Below are positions 51,420-61,800 of a DNA stretch of 64,000 bases, one piece after another (within the stretch, counting starts at the first letter, position 1; each line of letters begins with the position of its first letter). The stretch is taken from NCBI GenBank assembly GCA_963756605.1, contig CAVWOT010000012.1, positions 742,578 through 806,577 on the forward strand. The letters are read 5' to 3'. The notes under the pieces were generated by a model, which saw only the letters and a list, made by a program, of their open reading frames with translations, was not told where the DNA came from and searched no databases. This DNA is from Bog-159 sp963756605 (GTDB taxonomy: Bacteria > Acidobacteriota > Terriglobia > Bryobacterales > Bryobacteraceae). The position numbers were made by a program, and so were the translations under genes.

Positions 51420-52892
51420 GTGCAACGCATCGCATTCTTAACGCTCTCTCTCCTTTGCGCGGCTTGCGCCAGCGCTCAGACTTACCAGCCCAACTGGGAA
51501 TCGCTCGACCGGCGTGCGACGCCGGACTGGTTTTCCAGCGCCAAGTTCGGAATCTTCATTCACTGGGGCGTGTATTCGGTGCCGTCATACGCTCCCGTGC
51601 TGCCCGGCAAACTGGCATACGCCGAGTGGTACTGGCACGCCATCACCGAAGGCCGGAAGCCCGGGGCGGATCCCGTGGACGCAGGCTCCTGGGATTACCA
51701 CCAGCGCATGTATGGCCCACAGTATAATTACCAGGACTTCGCGCCGCGCTTCCGCGCCGAACTGTTCGATCCCGATCATTGGGCGGATGTATTCACGCGC
51801 TCTGGTGCGAAATATGTCGTCCTCACATCGAAGCACCACGAAGGCTTTGCGCTCTGGCCGAGCCAGGAGGCCTCCAGAACCTGGGGACGCCCGTGGAACG
51901 CCGTCGAGATCGGACCGCGGCGCGATCTCCTCGGCGATCTGACCACTGCCGTGCGGGCACATGGACTCCGCATGGGTATTTATTATTCGCTCTACGAGTG
52001 GTACAACCCGCTGTATCTTTCCGACAAGGCCCGCTACGTTGCCGAGCACATGATGCCGCAGTTCAAGGACGTGGTGACGCGCTACAAGCCGTCCATCATT
52101 TTCAGCGATGGCGAATGGGAGCTGCCTTCGAACGAGTGGCGCAGCCCCGAGCTGCTGGCATGGCTGTTCAACGAGTCGCCCGTGAAAGATGAAGTGGTCA
52201 TCGACGACCGTTGGGGCAAGGACACCCGCCATAAGCACGGAGGCTACTGGACCACCGAATACACGCCGGGGATGAGCGGAATGGAGCACCCCTGGGAAGA
52301 GAGCCGCGGGATGGGTTTCTCTTATGGCTATAACCGCGCCGAGCGCCTGGAACACTATCACACGGGCCGCGAACTGGTGATTCTGTTGGCGGATATCGTG
52401 AGCCGCGGCGGCAACCTGCTGCTGGACATTGGCCCCGCCGCCGACGGAACTATTCCGGTGATCATGGAAGAGCGCCTTGTTCAGATCGGTTCCTTTCTGA
52501 AGGTGAACGGCGAGGCGATCTACGGCACCAAGCCGTGGAAGGTTTCGCGCCAGTGGAGCGAGGGCGAGGTCCCGAAGATCGATTACAACGCGGAGTTCAA
52601 CTCCAATTACGATGTGGCGAAACTCGCAGGCAAACCAGACGGCGGCAAGGCATCCATCGAGGCGTTCTTCACTTCCAAGGGCGGCGACCTGTATGCGATC
52701 CTGCCGCGCTGGCCGGGACGGCAGTTCACGGTAAAAGCCTACACGGAAGCGAAACCAAGATCTGTTACCATGCTCGGCGTGGCGGCCCCGCTACGCTTCA
52801 AATCCGGCGACGGCAACATAACGGTCGAACTTCCCGAATTGCCCGAGGATTTGCTTGCGCAATCGGCCTGGGTCTTGAAGCTGGGCCGCTGA
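51420..52892 (+). CDS. Alpha-L-fucosidase, GH29, exported
   Basis: Hydrolyses terminal alpha-L-fucose with retention. The 490-residue protein has a signal peptide (FLTLSLLCAACASAQ) and a GH29 barrel. The barrel shows WFSSAKFGIFIHWGVYSVPS, YVVLTSKHHEGFALWPS, RMGIYYSLYEWYNPLY, YKPSIIFSDGEWE (likely nucleophile Asp), VIDDRWGKDTRHKHGGYWTT, GFSYGYNRAE and GNLLLDIGPAADGTIP. A C-terminal sandwich follows from about 370. GTG 51420 is the first codon that fits the signal peptide and the promoter. It converges on the ThuA-GH29 gene, with only nine bases between the two stop codons. It faces the GH59 operon and very likely serves the same glycan. Confidence 0.94.
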   Translation: MQRIAFLTLSLLCAACASAQTYQPNWESLDRRATPDWFSSAKFGIFIHWGVYSVPSYAPVLPGKLAYAEWYWHAITEGRKPGADPVDAGSWDYHQRMYGPQYNYQDFAPRFRAELFDPDHWADVFTRSGAKYVVLTSKHHEGFALWPSQEASRTWGRPWNAVEIGPRRDLLGDLTTAVRAHGLRMGIYYSLYEWYNPLYLSDKARYVAEHMMPQFKDVVTRYKPSIIFSDGEWELPSNEWRSPELLAWLFNESPVKDEVVIDDRWGKDTRHKHGGYWTTEYTPGMSGMEHPWEESRGMGFSYGYNRAERLEHYHTGRELVILLADIVSRGGNLLLDIGPAADGTIPVIMEERLVQIGSFLKVNGEAIYGTKPWKVSRQWSEGEVPKIDYNAEFNSNYDVAKLAGKPDGGKASIEAFFTSKGGDLYAILPRWPGRQFTVKAYTEAKPRSVTMLGVAAPLRFKSGDGNITVELPELPEDLLAQSAWVLKLGR

Positions 52893-52901
52893 TCGCTGTC
52901 G

Positions 52902-55439
52902 TCATTCGACATTCTGCGCTCCGACAGGCTCCAAAGAGAGCGACTGAAAGTACATCAAATTTCGATCGGAATCCTCCACCGGCCGGATACTTACCGTACA
53001 TTCGCCCACCTGGCGAAGCTGCACATAGCCCAAGTCGAAGCTCTTGTACTCATAGCCCTCGCCGGTCGCGCCGATCACCCCGTTGATCGACTGCCCTCCG
53101 ATTTCGACGATGTACCGCCGATTCTCCCATGCGCTGCGGGCAGAATATCGGATCGTCACTTTGTAGCGCCCTGTTTGGCTCACCAGTAAATGCCACGTCA
53201 CGGAATCGTGGGGCCCGGTCCACTTTGAAATATGAAACTTCCCGGCGCGATTGAATCGCTTCACTGCACGGCCCGCGGTGACGGCTTTCAGATAGTCTAA
53301 CTCAAAGGGTGAGTCGCTGCCTTGCGTGACGATTGGCGGACTGACCTGGAGTGAGCCGCTTAATTCCAACACCACGACTGTGTCTATCTCGTCCGGGCTT
53401 GCGAGCGGCAGTGACACACCGATTCCGTCGCGATCTCGCGCGACCGGCAGCTTCCGGGATGGCTCGGCCAGCAGATAGGCATCGGCAACCTCGGCGTGGA
53501 AGCCCGATACATGAAGCACTGCATCGCCCGGCCAACTGAACACGTGGAGGTAGATCTTACGGCCATTGACCGTGCATCGTCCCCACGGCGCCTCCGGCAG
53601 AGGACAAGCCGACGTCCCGTAGATGCTTTGTCCGTTTTGCCGCATCCAAGCGCCAACCTTCTCGAGGGTTTTGACGCTAGGCGCGGGAACCGTGCCATCG
53701 GCCATGGGGCCGATGTTCAGCAGATAATTTCCTCCCTTACTCACGATTTCGACCAGGCGTTGAATCACATTGCCCGGCGATTTCCATTGCTGGTCGAACT
53801 GGCTGTAACCCCAGGTAGTGTTCAGCGTTTGCGGCGTTTCCCAATACTCTTCCAGTCCGCCGGTGGGCATGCCGTTGTCGTTCAAATCCTGATAGTCCCC
53901 TAGCAGTTCGTCGCCGTAGCTGCCCACGCGGCCGTTGATCAGGCACGACGGTTGCAGGGTCCGCACCAGGTTCACAAACTGCAGGGCATGCTCCGGCGTA
54001 TCCATGCCCCGGTCAAACCAGATCAGGCCCAATGGGCCATAGTTCGTCAGCAGCTCGCGAAGCTGCGGTTTCGACTTACGCTCCAGATAGCTCGCGAAGT
54101 TTTTCTTAGCGCGGTCGTAGTCCCAGTTGTTGCCATAGCCATCCGGATCGTCCCAGTCTTCCCGGTGCGAGTAATAGACGCAGAATCGAATGCCGGCGGC
54201 GGCGCACGCTTCCGAGAGTTCCTGCAATGGGTCGCGCGGGAATCCGGCCCAGTCCACGATGTTGTATTGGCTGACGCGCGAATGGTACATGGCAAAGCCA
54301 TCGTGATGTTTAGCCGTGATCACGAGGTATTTCATCCCGGCAGCTTTGGCGAGGGCCACCCATTCCGTTGCGTTGAAGTGGATGGGGCGCAGGCCCCGCG
54401 CCATCTCCCGGTATTCCTTTACCGGGATATTGAACCGCTGCATGATCCACTCAGCTTCGGTCCCAACCGGCACGCGCTGGCCTTTCCATTCGCCGGCCAG
54501 CAGCGAATACGGACCCCAGTGAATGAACATGCCGAACTTGTCGTTTCGGAACCATCGGATACGGTCTTGGTCGCTTATGGACGCGGCCGCCGTTTGGGGT
54601 GCGCCTGGCTTGCCGCCGGCAGCCCATGCCACGCCCTGCGCGAAAAGTTTCCGGAACTCCGGGCATGCCAGATTGGGATTGGGCTCATCTTTCCAGGTGT
54701 GCCCCAGCATGGTCGTGTAGACTCTGCCCTTGCCGTAGTCGCGCACCCAGTCTAACGGCTCGTTCTGATGAGAGATTTCGGAGGAGGCATAAGTCAGGAT
54801 AGTCAGTCCCTCGGCAGGCCCATGCTGGCCATGCGTGAGCTGCTCGGAGGGTTGCATCCAGGTGCGGGGTAATCCGCGCGTGACCGGATGCCCGGTGTTC
54901 AATACGTGCACCTCGAAATCGTGCCGCGGCCCGTGCCCCGGGTCGAGGCCCGTTCCTTGCGGAATTCTCACCACCTTGCCTTCGTCCGAAACCATCAGGC
55001 CGGGTCCAAAGTTCTTATCGCGCCATCCCAGGCCGATCATGTCGTTATACGCGGACCACTCGAGAAACGCGTTGTTAGCAGCGTGATAGACCACCAGGCC
55101 GCCGCCGCCTCTGACGTACTCTTCGAGAGCCTGCTCGACCCTCGGGGGCCAGCGAATCCCGGCGCGGGTGTGCCCGCCGTTGAAGTTGTCGACCACCACA
55201 CGATAACGCGCAAAATCGGGATTCCATGAACTCCACGCCGCAGCCGGGGCGTCCGCCGATGGGCTGGTCGAGACATCCACCGTGAATCGCCCGCTCTCGA
55301 GGAGCAGAGTCCGCAACTCGCGCGTCGCGGTCTGCCAGTCGTGATTGTTGATCCCGTCCACAATCAGGACGGCGAGCTTGTCCTCACTCCGGGCGACAAC
55401 AGCCCAGCACAGCATAAGCATGAGGAAGGCTGAGCGCAT
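52902..55439 (-). CDS. ThuA-GH29 fusion protein (putative fucosidase)
   Basis: An 845-residue exported protein of three parts. After a signal peptide (LMLMLCWAVVARS), residues about 20-280 form a ThuA-like class I glutamine-amidotransferase fold (LIVDGINNHDWQTATRELRT, YVRGGGGLVVYHAANNAF, GKGRVYTTMLGHTWKDE). Residues about 295-650 are a GH29 barrel (DKFGMFIHWGPYSLLAGEWK, MKYLVITAKHHDGFAMYHS, GLIWFDRGMDTPE with the likely nucleophile, GGNYLLNIGPMADGTVP). Residues about 700-845 look like a carbohydrate-binding beta-sandwich (GRYKVTIRYSARSAWENRRY). The fusion suggests the ThuA part modifies or binds the product of the glycosidase. It is the last gene of the DUF5107-GH59-transporter operon, 21 bases after the transporter stop. 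Specificity is inferred. Confidence 0.88.
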   Translation of the reverse strand: MRSAFLMLMLCWAVVARSEDKLAVLIVDGINNHDWQTATRELRTLLLESGRFTVDVSTSPSADAPAAAWSSWNPDFARYRVVVDNFNGGHTRAGIRWPPRVEQALEEYVRGGGGLVVYHAANNAFLEWSAYNDMIGLGWRDKNFGPGLMVSDEGKVVRIPQGTGLDPGHGPRHDFEVHVLNTGHPVTRGLPRTWMQPSEQLTHGQHGPAEGLTILTYASSEISHQNEPLDWVRDYGKGRVYTTMLGHTWKDEPNPNLACPEFRKLFAQGVAWAAGGKPGAPQTAAASISDQDRIRWFRNDKFGMFIHWGPYSLLAGEWKGQRVPVGTEAEWIMQRFNIPVKEYREMARGLRPIHFNATEWVALAKAAGMKYLVITAKHHDGFAMYHSRVSQYNIVDWAGFPRDPLQELSEACAAAGIRFCVYYSHREDWDDPDGYGNNWDYDRAKKNFASYLERKSKPQLRELLTNYGPLGLIWFDRGMDTPEHALQFVNLVRTLQPSCLINGRVGSYGDELLGDYQDLNDNGMPTGGLEEYWETPQTLNTTWGYSQFDQQWKSPGNVIQRLVEIVSKGGNYLLNIGPMADGTVPAPSVKTLEKVGAWMRQNGQSIYGTSACPLPEAPWGRCTVNGRKIYLHVFSWPGDAVLHVSGFHAEVADAYLLAEPSRKLPVARDRDGIGVSLPLASPDEIDTVVVLELSGSLQVSPPIVTQGSDSPFELDYLKAVTAGRAVKRFNRAGKFHISKWTGPHDSVTWHLLVSQTGRYKVTIRYSARSAWENRRYIVEIGGQSINGVIGATGEGYEYKSFDLGYVQLRQVGECTVSIRPVEDSDRNLMYFQSLSLEPVGAQNVE

Positions 55440-55460
55440 GCAAACATCTTATCTGAATAT

Positions 55461-56897
55461 TCACGAGTGTATACCAACCAGTTCATGCTCAATCCGCTCA
55501 AGAGTCTTTCCTTTCGTCTCGGGCAGTTTCCACCAGATAACGGCAAACCCGCACAGACAAACGCCGCAATAAAGCCAAAACGTGCCGGCCGATCCGAGGC
55601 CCCGATTCAGGAATGGGAACGTGTAAGTAAGCACGAAGCATGCCGACCAAAGCGAAAATACAGCGAGAGCCATAGCAGCCCCACGGATGCGGTTCGGGAA
55701 GATTTCGGAGAGAACCACCCACGTAATCGGGGCGAGGGAAAATGAGTAACAGGCTACTGCGATCACCACCAAGGCGAGGACTGGCCAGCCGCGAAGAGAA
55801 TAATGGTAACTAAGTCCAAGTAGAGAATAAGTCACGGCCAGACCCGCCGCCCCGGCCAGCATTAACGGCCGCCGCCCCAGCCGGTCTACCGTAAATATGG
55901 CAACGAATGTAAAGACGAACGTGGTGGCGCCGGTCACGACGATGTTGAAGAGAATGTCCGAAACCTGGTAGCCTGCGGCAGCAAACACCTCCTGCGCGTA
56001 GTTGAATACGACATTGATGCCGCACCACTGTTGCAGAACAGCAAGAAAGATGCCCAGACCGAGAATGCGCATCAACCTCGGTTCCAGCAGTTCGCTGAAA
56101 TGAACCCGGCCGATCTCGTTCGCCAGGCTCGCTTCGACTTGGGCCAGTTCGCGGCCGGCGAACAGTTCTCCGCCGATCCGCTCGAGAACCGCCTGGGCCC
56201 GCAGCCGTTGCCCATTCTTGGCCAGCCAGCGAGGGCTTTCCGGGACGAAGAGCATCGAAACCAGGAACAGCAAAGAAGGAACGGCGGTGACGCCAAACAT
56301 CCAGCGCCATCCCTGTTGGCCGTTCCACGATTCGAGGATTTGGGCCGCGGTCGCGCCGGGCGGCACTGGACGCGCGATCAGCCAGTTCACCACCTGTGCC
56401 GCCAGCACGCCGATGACGATGGTGAGCTGATTCATGGAGACCAGCCTCCCGCGCATGCCTTCCGGCGCGACCTCCGCGATGTACATCGGCGAAAGGTTCG
56501 AGGCCAGACCAATCGCCACGCCGCCCGATATTCGCCACGCGAGGAACACCGCGAATGTGTCCGACGTTCCTGTTCCAATCGAACTCACAGTGAACAGGAA
56601 CGCCGAAAGGATAAGCAGCCGTTTCCTTCCGAACCTGTCGCTGAGCATGCCGGAAGCCAACGCCCCGAACAGACAGCCGATCAGTGCGCTGCTCATGGCC
56701 CATGCGACCATGGCGGGCGAGCGGAGATGGAAAAATGTCTCATAGAACGGTTTGGCGCCTCCGATCACGACCCAGTCATAACCGAACAGCAGTCCTCCCA
56801 TGGCAGCCGCGATGGAGATGAGCCAGATGTATCGAAAGTTGTAGGCCGCGCTATTGGCTGTAGCCGGCGGATGCGTCCCGTAGCTGGACTGTTTCAT
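55461..56897 (-). CDS. Sugar:proton symporter (MFS sugar porter family)
   Basis: A 478-residue, 12-helix permease of the sugar porter family (XylE/AraE/GalP type). Signature motifs are intact: GGLLFGYDWVVIGGA in helix 1, DRFGRKR and DRLGRRP in the two 2-3 loops, PESPRWL after helix 6 and PETKGKTLE after helix 12. QQWCGINVVFNYA in helix 7 matches the sugar-binding QQxxGxN motif. It probably imports the monosaccharide set free by the neighbouring GH59 and GH29 enzymes, galactose or fucose being the natural guesses. ATG 56897 is preferred; GTG 56900 directly before it is possible. The gene starts five bases after the GH59 stop and ends 21 bases before the ThuA-GH29 start. Confidence 0.93.
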   Translation of the reverse strand: MKQSSYGTHPPATANSAAYNFRYIWLISIAAAMGGLLFGYDWVVIGGAKPFYETFFHLRSPAMVAWAMSSALIGCLFGALASGMLSDRFGRKRLLILSAFLFTVSSIGTGTSDTFAVFLAWRISGGVAIGLASNLSPMYIAEVAPEGMRGRLVSMNQLTIVIGVLAAQVVNWLIARPVPPGATAAQILESWNGQQGWRWMFGVTAVPSLLFLVSMLFVPESPRWLAKNGQRLRAQAVLERIGGELFAGRELAQVEASLANEIGRVHFSELLEPRLMRILGLGIFLAVLQQWCGINVVFNYAQEVFAAAGYQVSDILFNIVVTGATTFVFTFVAIFTVDRLGRRPLMLAGAAGLAVTYSLLGLSYHYSLRGWPVLALVVIAVACYSFSLAPITWVVLSEIFPNRIRGAAMALAVFSLWSACFVLTYTFPFLNRGLGSAGTFWLYCGVCLCGFAVIWWKLPETKGKTLERIEHELVGIHS

Positions 56898-56902
56898 CAC
56901 GG

Positions 56903-58891
56903 TTATCGCGGGGCTGTAATCGAGAAGTTATCGAACGACGCCAAGTTCCAACCCGTGCCGAAGCCGGCCATCCCGTTTACGTGAGTTGTGTCGCTAAGCT
57001 GCGCGAGCGACTTGCCGTCGAGAGAAGCAGAAATCGTGGCGCCGCGAAACGTCATGGCCAAATGATGCCAGGTGCCAGCGGGGAAGGAACCCGTGCCGGA
57101 GGCGAGCTTCTTTGTATCGGCTTTGAATTTCGTGCCGAGCAGTTCCCAATGGCCGTTGCGGTTCACCGTAAGCACGTAACCACTCGGCCACAGCGCCTTT
57201 CCGTCTTGAAAGAAATCCGCGGAATCGATCCGGCCTACCAACGCCACTTCTCCCTCGCCGGGAAGCATCGCGTCCACGCCCACGGTGTAGTCAGTCCATT
57301 TCGCATCGCCCAAATAAGTAAACGGATTCGGAGAGATGCCCCAGGAGATCGGCCGCGTGGTAATTACTTGCGTCAGGCAGCGGCCCTTTCGGGAGGTACA
57401 AGGCTGCGCCTCGAACGCGCCGTCCTGGTCCGCCAGATATCTTGGCGTACCGCCGATGGCTGTTTTTTCGAAATCGTCCTGGTATGGGAATGGGAAAGGC
57501 CGCGCGGCAGGAGGCGTAGCGGTCCCCTTCGCCTGGCCCGTGGTAGTGGACAGGGTATAGAGCGCATCCGGCTCGAACACCGCAGTGAACGATCCGCTCT
57601 TCGATGCAATATCCGGTAGCCGCTCGAACATGGTCTTGCCGTTCGACATCCACACGTGAACAGGGCCGCTCGAGAGCGATCCAGCCGACTCGAAACGGAC
57701 ATGCTGCGGCGATCCAGCGCCAATGGTCTCGATCACGACGGTATAGTCGCTCGACGAAGGAGACTTCAAAGTCACATAGCTTCCCTTTCCTGGCAGATAG
57801 CCGCAGGCGTCGTCGATATAATGCCAGCCGGGCTGGGCAAACTGAGTGGTGTGGGCCGTCACCCAAATCGTAGACTGCACATCATAGTGGCCGGACCAGG
57901 GCGTGTTGGCGTACATAAGGCCGGAGTTGGGCGCTGCAAGATTGTCGTAGTAAGAGGTGACGGGGCTCCAGATCTCGGTCTTAGTCATGCGGCCATCGAT
58001 GTAGTTCCAGTTGTAGATTTGCGCCAGGCTCTTGCCGCCCGGTTCCCAATCGCGGCTGGAGATTGCGCCGTTTTCACCGAACTCCGGCTGATCCTCGGTG
58101 GACCATAGCCGCTTGCCGCTGTCTTTGGCGAACTGCGGGGTGTTGACTTTGCCCTTGGTGCGCGCATAATGTACGCCGACGGCATAGACGGCAGCGTCGA
58201 GCGCAGGGTCGCCGGGGAACTTCTTGAGGATGTCCCATTGCTGGTCCTGCTGATACAGATCGGCGGCAACGATTTTCGTCGATTGCAGGCCGCTAGAATC
58301 CAAAGTCCTGCGCAGCAGCTTGATCCACTCACTGTCGTATGGCTTCTCATTCCAGACACCCGTGAACGCGATGTCGAGGCCGTGCGCGTTCCTGGCGCCC
58401 TGAATAAACTTCACCACATAATCCGCCATATCCTGCGAATAATATTTGCCGTCTCCGATCCATCCCGGAGCGCCCCAGGCGAGGCTATCGAGAATAATAT
58501 TCGGGTTGCGCTTCTTCGCCTCGGTCATGAGCCACCACTCGTAGCCGCGCTGGAAATTCAGGTCGCGCCGTGTGTGCATGTGGCTGGGCTCCGAGCCGTC
58601 GGTCGAATTCGTATCGCCACCTATTTCCACTTTGAGGTGTTGCAGAGCGGCGCCATAGTGGGGCTTGAAGAGGTAGTCGAGGATCTCGGTTCTGTACGGC
58701 TCGGGATAATCGAGCAGGAGTCTTGACGAAGCTCCGGCACTGACGGCGCCGAAGCCGTCAAACGTTCGGCCTGAGGCATTGCCGTCAATGTGGATAACTA
58801 TCTCAGGGGCCTGCCAGCCCGGAAGCGCAAAGCATAATAGCAGGGATGCTGCGCCTATAATCCCAGCCCTGGTGGTGCGGTAGCGGCTCAT
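56903..58891 (-). CDS. GH59 beta-galactosidase, galactocerebrosidase-like, exported
   Basis: A 662-residue secreted enzyme closely resembling animal galactocerebrosidase (GALC). After a signal peptide (GIIGAASLLLCFALPGWQA) it reads FDGFGAVSAGASSRLLLDYP, LKVEIGGDTNSTDGSEPSHM and GYEWWLMTEAKKRNPNIILD. The acid/base Glu lies in FTGVWNEKPYDSEW and the nucleophile Glu in KRLWSTEDQPEF. APNSGLMYANTPWSGHYDVQ and WVTAHTTQFAQPGWHYIDDA follow, and then the GALC-type beta-sandwich and lectin-like domain (GSFPAGTWHHLAMTFRGATI, NLASFDNFSI). All parts are present. Expected activity is exo-beta-galactosidase on a galactoside; galactolipid or plant beta-galactan are candidates. ATG 58891 overlaps the DUF5107 stop by four bases (ATGA). 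Confidence 0.93.
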   Translation of the reverse strand: MSRYRTTRAGIIGAASLLLCFALPGWQAPEIVIHIDGNASGRTFDGFGAVSAGASSRLLLDYPEPYRTEILDYLFKPHYGAALQHLKVEIGGDTNSTDGSEPSHMHTRRDLNFQRGYEWWLMTEAKKRNPNIILDSLAWGAPGWIGDGKYYSQDMADYVVKFIQGARNAHGLDIAFTGVWNEKPYDSEWIKLLRRTLDSSGLQSTKIVAADLYQQDQQWDILKKFPGDPALDAAVYAVGVHYARTKGKVNTPQFAKDSGKRLWSTEDQPEFGENGAISSRDWEPGGKSLAQIYNWNYIDGRMTKTEIWSPVTSYYDNLAAPNSGLMYANTPWSGHYDVQSTIWVTAHTTQFAQPGWHYIDDACGYLPGKGSYVTLKSPSSSDYTVVIETIGAGSPQHVRFESAGSLSSGPVHVWMSNGKTMFERLPDIASKSGSFTAVFEPDALYTLSTTTGQAKGTATPPAARPFPFPYQDDFEKTAIGGTPRYLADQDGAFEAQPCTSRKGRCLTQVITTRPISWGISPNPFTYLGDAKWTDYTVGVDAMLPGEGEVALVGRIDSADFFQDGKALWPSGYVLTVNRNGHWELLGTKFKADTKKLASGTGSFPAGTWHHLAMTFRGATISASLDGKSLAQLSDTTHVNGMAGFGTGWNLASFDNFSITAPR

Positions 58892-61800
58892 GATGTTGTG
58901 GGGGTCTCCTCGACCGGACTGGCTACGCGATCGAGTTCCAAGCGAGCGATCAGATGATACGGATCCATGGCCAGAACCTGGCGCAGGTCCGCCGCGCCGT
59001 CCGCCGGCAGGCCCAGGCCAATGCCCGCCAGACCGCGCAGCAGCAGGCAATCGATGCGGTTACGTTCCTCGATATCGTCCTCGAAAAGGAGGAAATTCGG
59101 AAGGGATGTGGCGAAGTAGTCGATCTTCACCTCGGCATGCATCGCCTTGCCGGCGGCCGCATGCAAATGGCGCAGCAACGCTTCGGCGGCAGTATGGTTG
59201 CCGAGGCTGCGCAGCGCGAGCGCACGGTAGTAGGCGAACATGTCGGTCTCCGCATGGGTGTCGGCGGCGCGACGCCAGGCGGCCTGCGCTTCATCGTGCC
59301 GTCCGGCAAGCGAATGTGCCAGGCCGGCGAAGTAATCGAGGTGCGTTTCACGGGTAAGGAAATGTTTCCCCTCGCCGAGATTTTGCGGAAATCGGCGAGC
59401 AGCCTCGAAATGGTTTAACGCGCCGGCGGGCTGGCTATGCTCCAAAGCATCCACGCCCAATAGAAGATGCGCCGCGACATATTGGCCCGAAACAAGTCCT
59501 TCGCCGCCTTCCCAGGGGTGAAAACGGCGCGAGAAAAGGATCGACAACGCTTTCTCGCTCTGGCCGGTCAGGTTATAGAGTGTGACCAGTTCGATTGTAA
59601 GATCGTCACGTTGGTCCACCAAATCCCTGCGCTTCTCCAGTTCCGCCAGGCGCATCTCGGGTGCGGCGCGGGTCCGCTTGCGCAACTGATCGAGCTCATA
59701 AAGCAGGCGGGCATCCGAAGGATTCGCCGCGCAGGCTTTCTCGTAACACTCGAGCGCACGCGCAGGCTGCCGGGTGACGTTGTAGCAAGCCATGCCCAAA
59801 TTGCGCCAGGGAACGGAGAACCGCGGATCGAGTTGGCAGGCCCGCTCCCAATGTGCGAGAGCTTCCTCGCGTCGGGATTTATCGTAGAGCAGGTTCCCGA
59901 GATAGTAGTGCGCACGCGCATCATCGCCCGCGTGGCGCAAGGCCGCCTCAAGCACGATCATCTCCTCCAGAGTGGACGGGAAGCAGTAGTCGGGAGACGC
60001 CTCGCGGCCAGCCTGATACCACCGGGCCGCGGCCTCGGGGTCGCCGCGACTCTCCGCAAACCAGCCATTTGCGTAACACAGCATCGGATGGGGGGCGCGT
60101 GTGCTGGAATGCGCCAGGAAGCGCTCGATCAGATCTTCAGCGTCGCCCCGGAATCCGGCCTCGGCGTAGGCGAATGCGAGGTCGAGACACGTTTGCGGCG
60201 TGCCGTTCAGGATGCCCATGAATTCATCGTCGCGGCCCGGCTGGAGGAGGGCCAGTTCGTGTCGCGCCTGCAAATCGAGCGGGTCGATGGCCAGGGTTCG
60301 CTCAGCCGATGCGATGGCGGCGTCGGCCTGGCCTTGATGGCGAAGAATAGCGGTCACGAGATCTCGCGCTTTCAGGTTATCGGCATTCGTGCGCAGTGAC
60401 TGGGCGAGGTGGACAAGAGCGCCCTGATAGTCACTTCGCAGGCAGTCGATGGTGGCCAGCGCATAGTAGGCGGCCGCCTGCCAGGCTTGGTTCCAGGCGG
60501 CTTTATAAAACGCCCCGTATGCGTCCGCCAGCCTGCCCTGATATTTCAGCGCGACTCCCAGATGATAAGAAGGCTCGCCATCATACGGGTTCGCATTCCG
60601 TCGGGTCAGACGCGCCAGAGCGCGCCGGAAGTGCTCCTCGGCCTTCGGAAACTCACCCCGGCGTAACCGCAGCCGGCCCATCGCGGTGTTCGAACGCACA
60701 TCGTCCGGATCCCGTTTCAGGGCCTCGGTCCAATAAGGCTCGGGATACCGGGTGGCATGCCTGTATTGTTCCAGGTGCAGACCGGTGAGGTAGAGTTCCT
60801 CGTTTGTCGCGATCCCATCAGGAGCAGGCGGTTCAGTGGCCGGCGCCGGCAGTTCGGTTTCCTGGCGCTCGGTGGGAGCAAAGCGAATCAGCTCGCGCGC
60901 ATCATGATCCAGCACACGGAGGATCAGTTCGGCTGCATGCGGCGCGTGAGCAACCGGGGAGATAGCGACGAACGGTTCTCCGGGGGCGACATGCACTCGC
61001 CGCTCGAAAACGGTAGCGCCACGGACGGAGAGCGACACGGTCACATCGTCGAGCGCCTCCGTCGCCGCGACTCCGATGCGGTAGCCGTCGCCGGCCGGCT
61101 CGAGGTTCACGGCCACCTGCCGGTTGGCATTCTTCACCGGGCCGATTTCCTGAATGGGATACCAGAACTGGCTGAAGGTTCTGGTTTCGTATGGCTGCAA
61201 CCAGGAAAAGTCAGGCTGATTGTCCGTGTACACGCCGGCCATCAACTCGATGTAGGGGCCGTCTGAGTCGGTCAGCTCACGATCCCAGGCGTAGCCAAAC
61301 TCGGCGTTCCCCCAGGTCCACAGCTTTTTCCCAGGCGCGATGTGGTGGTTCGCGACGTGTACGATACCGGCCCGTTTGGCATGATCGTATCCGCCGGCGA
61401 AATCGAACTCCGACTGGGTGACCATGTACGAGGTGGGGACCGGAATGTTCTTGTACCAGGAAATGTCCACCCCGGCGCGATAATCCACGCCGTAGTAGAA
61501 GGCGCTCGCCACCGGGAACGACGACAACGCGCGCCGGGCGTGGTCCGCCACGAAAGTCACATCGGGCGGAAAGAACGCCTGGTATCGATCGTGTACGTGG
61601 ATGCCGGCATTGGCCCACCAGAGAAAAGTCTGCACGAAAGGTGTGCGGTTGTATAGGCGTACTTTGGCTTCCACGATGGCTCGGCCGGGATGCAGGCAGA
61701 TTCCTACCATGCCCTTCATGCGATGCATCGGCTCATGCTCGCTGAGCCATACTGTTCGGCTACCGTTGGGGTGCTCTTCGATGCGGTGGTCAACCGGCAT

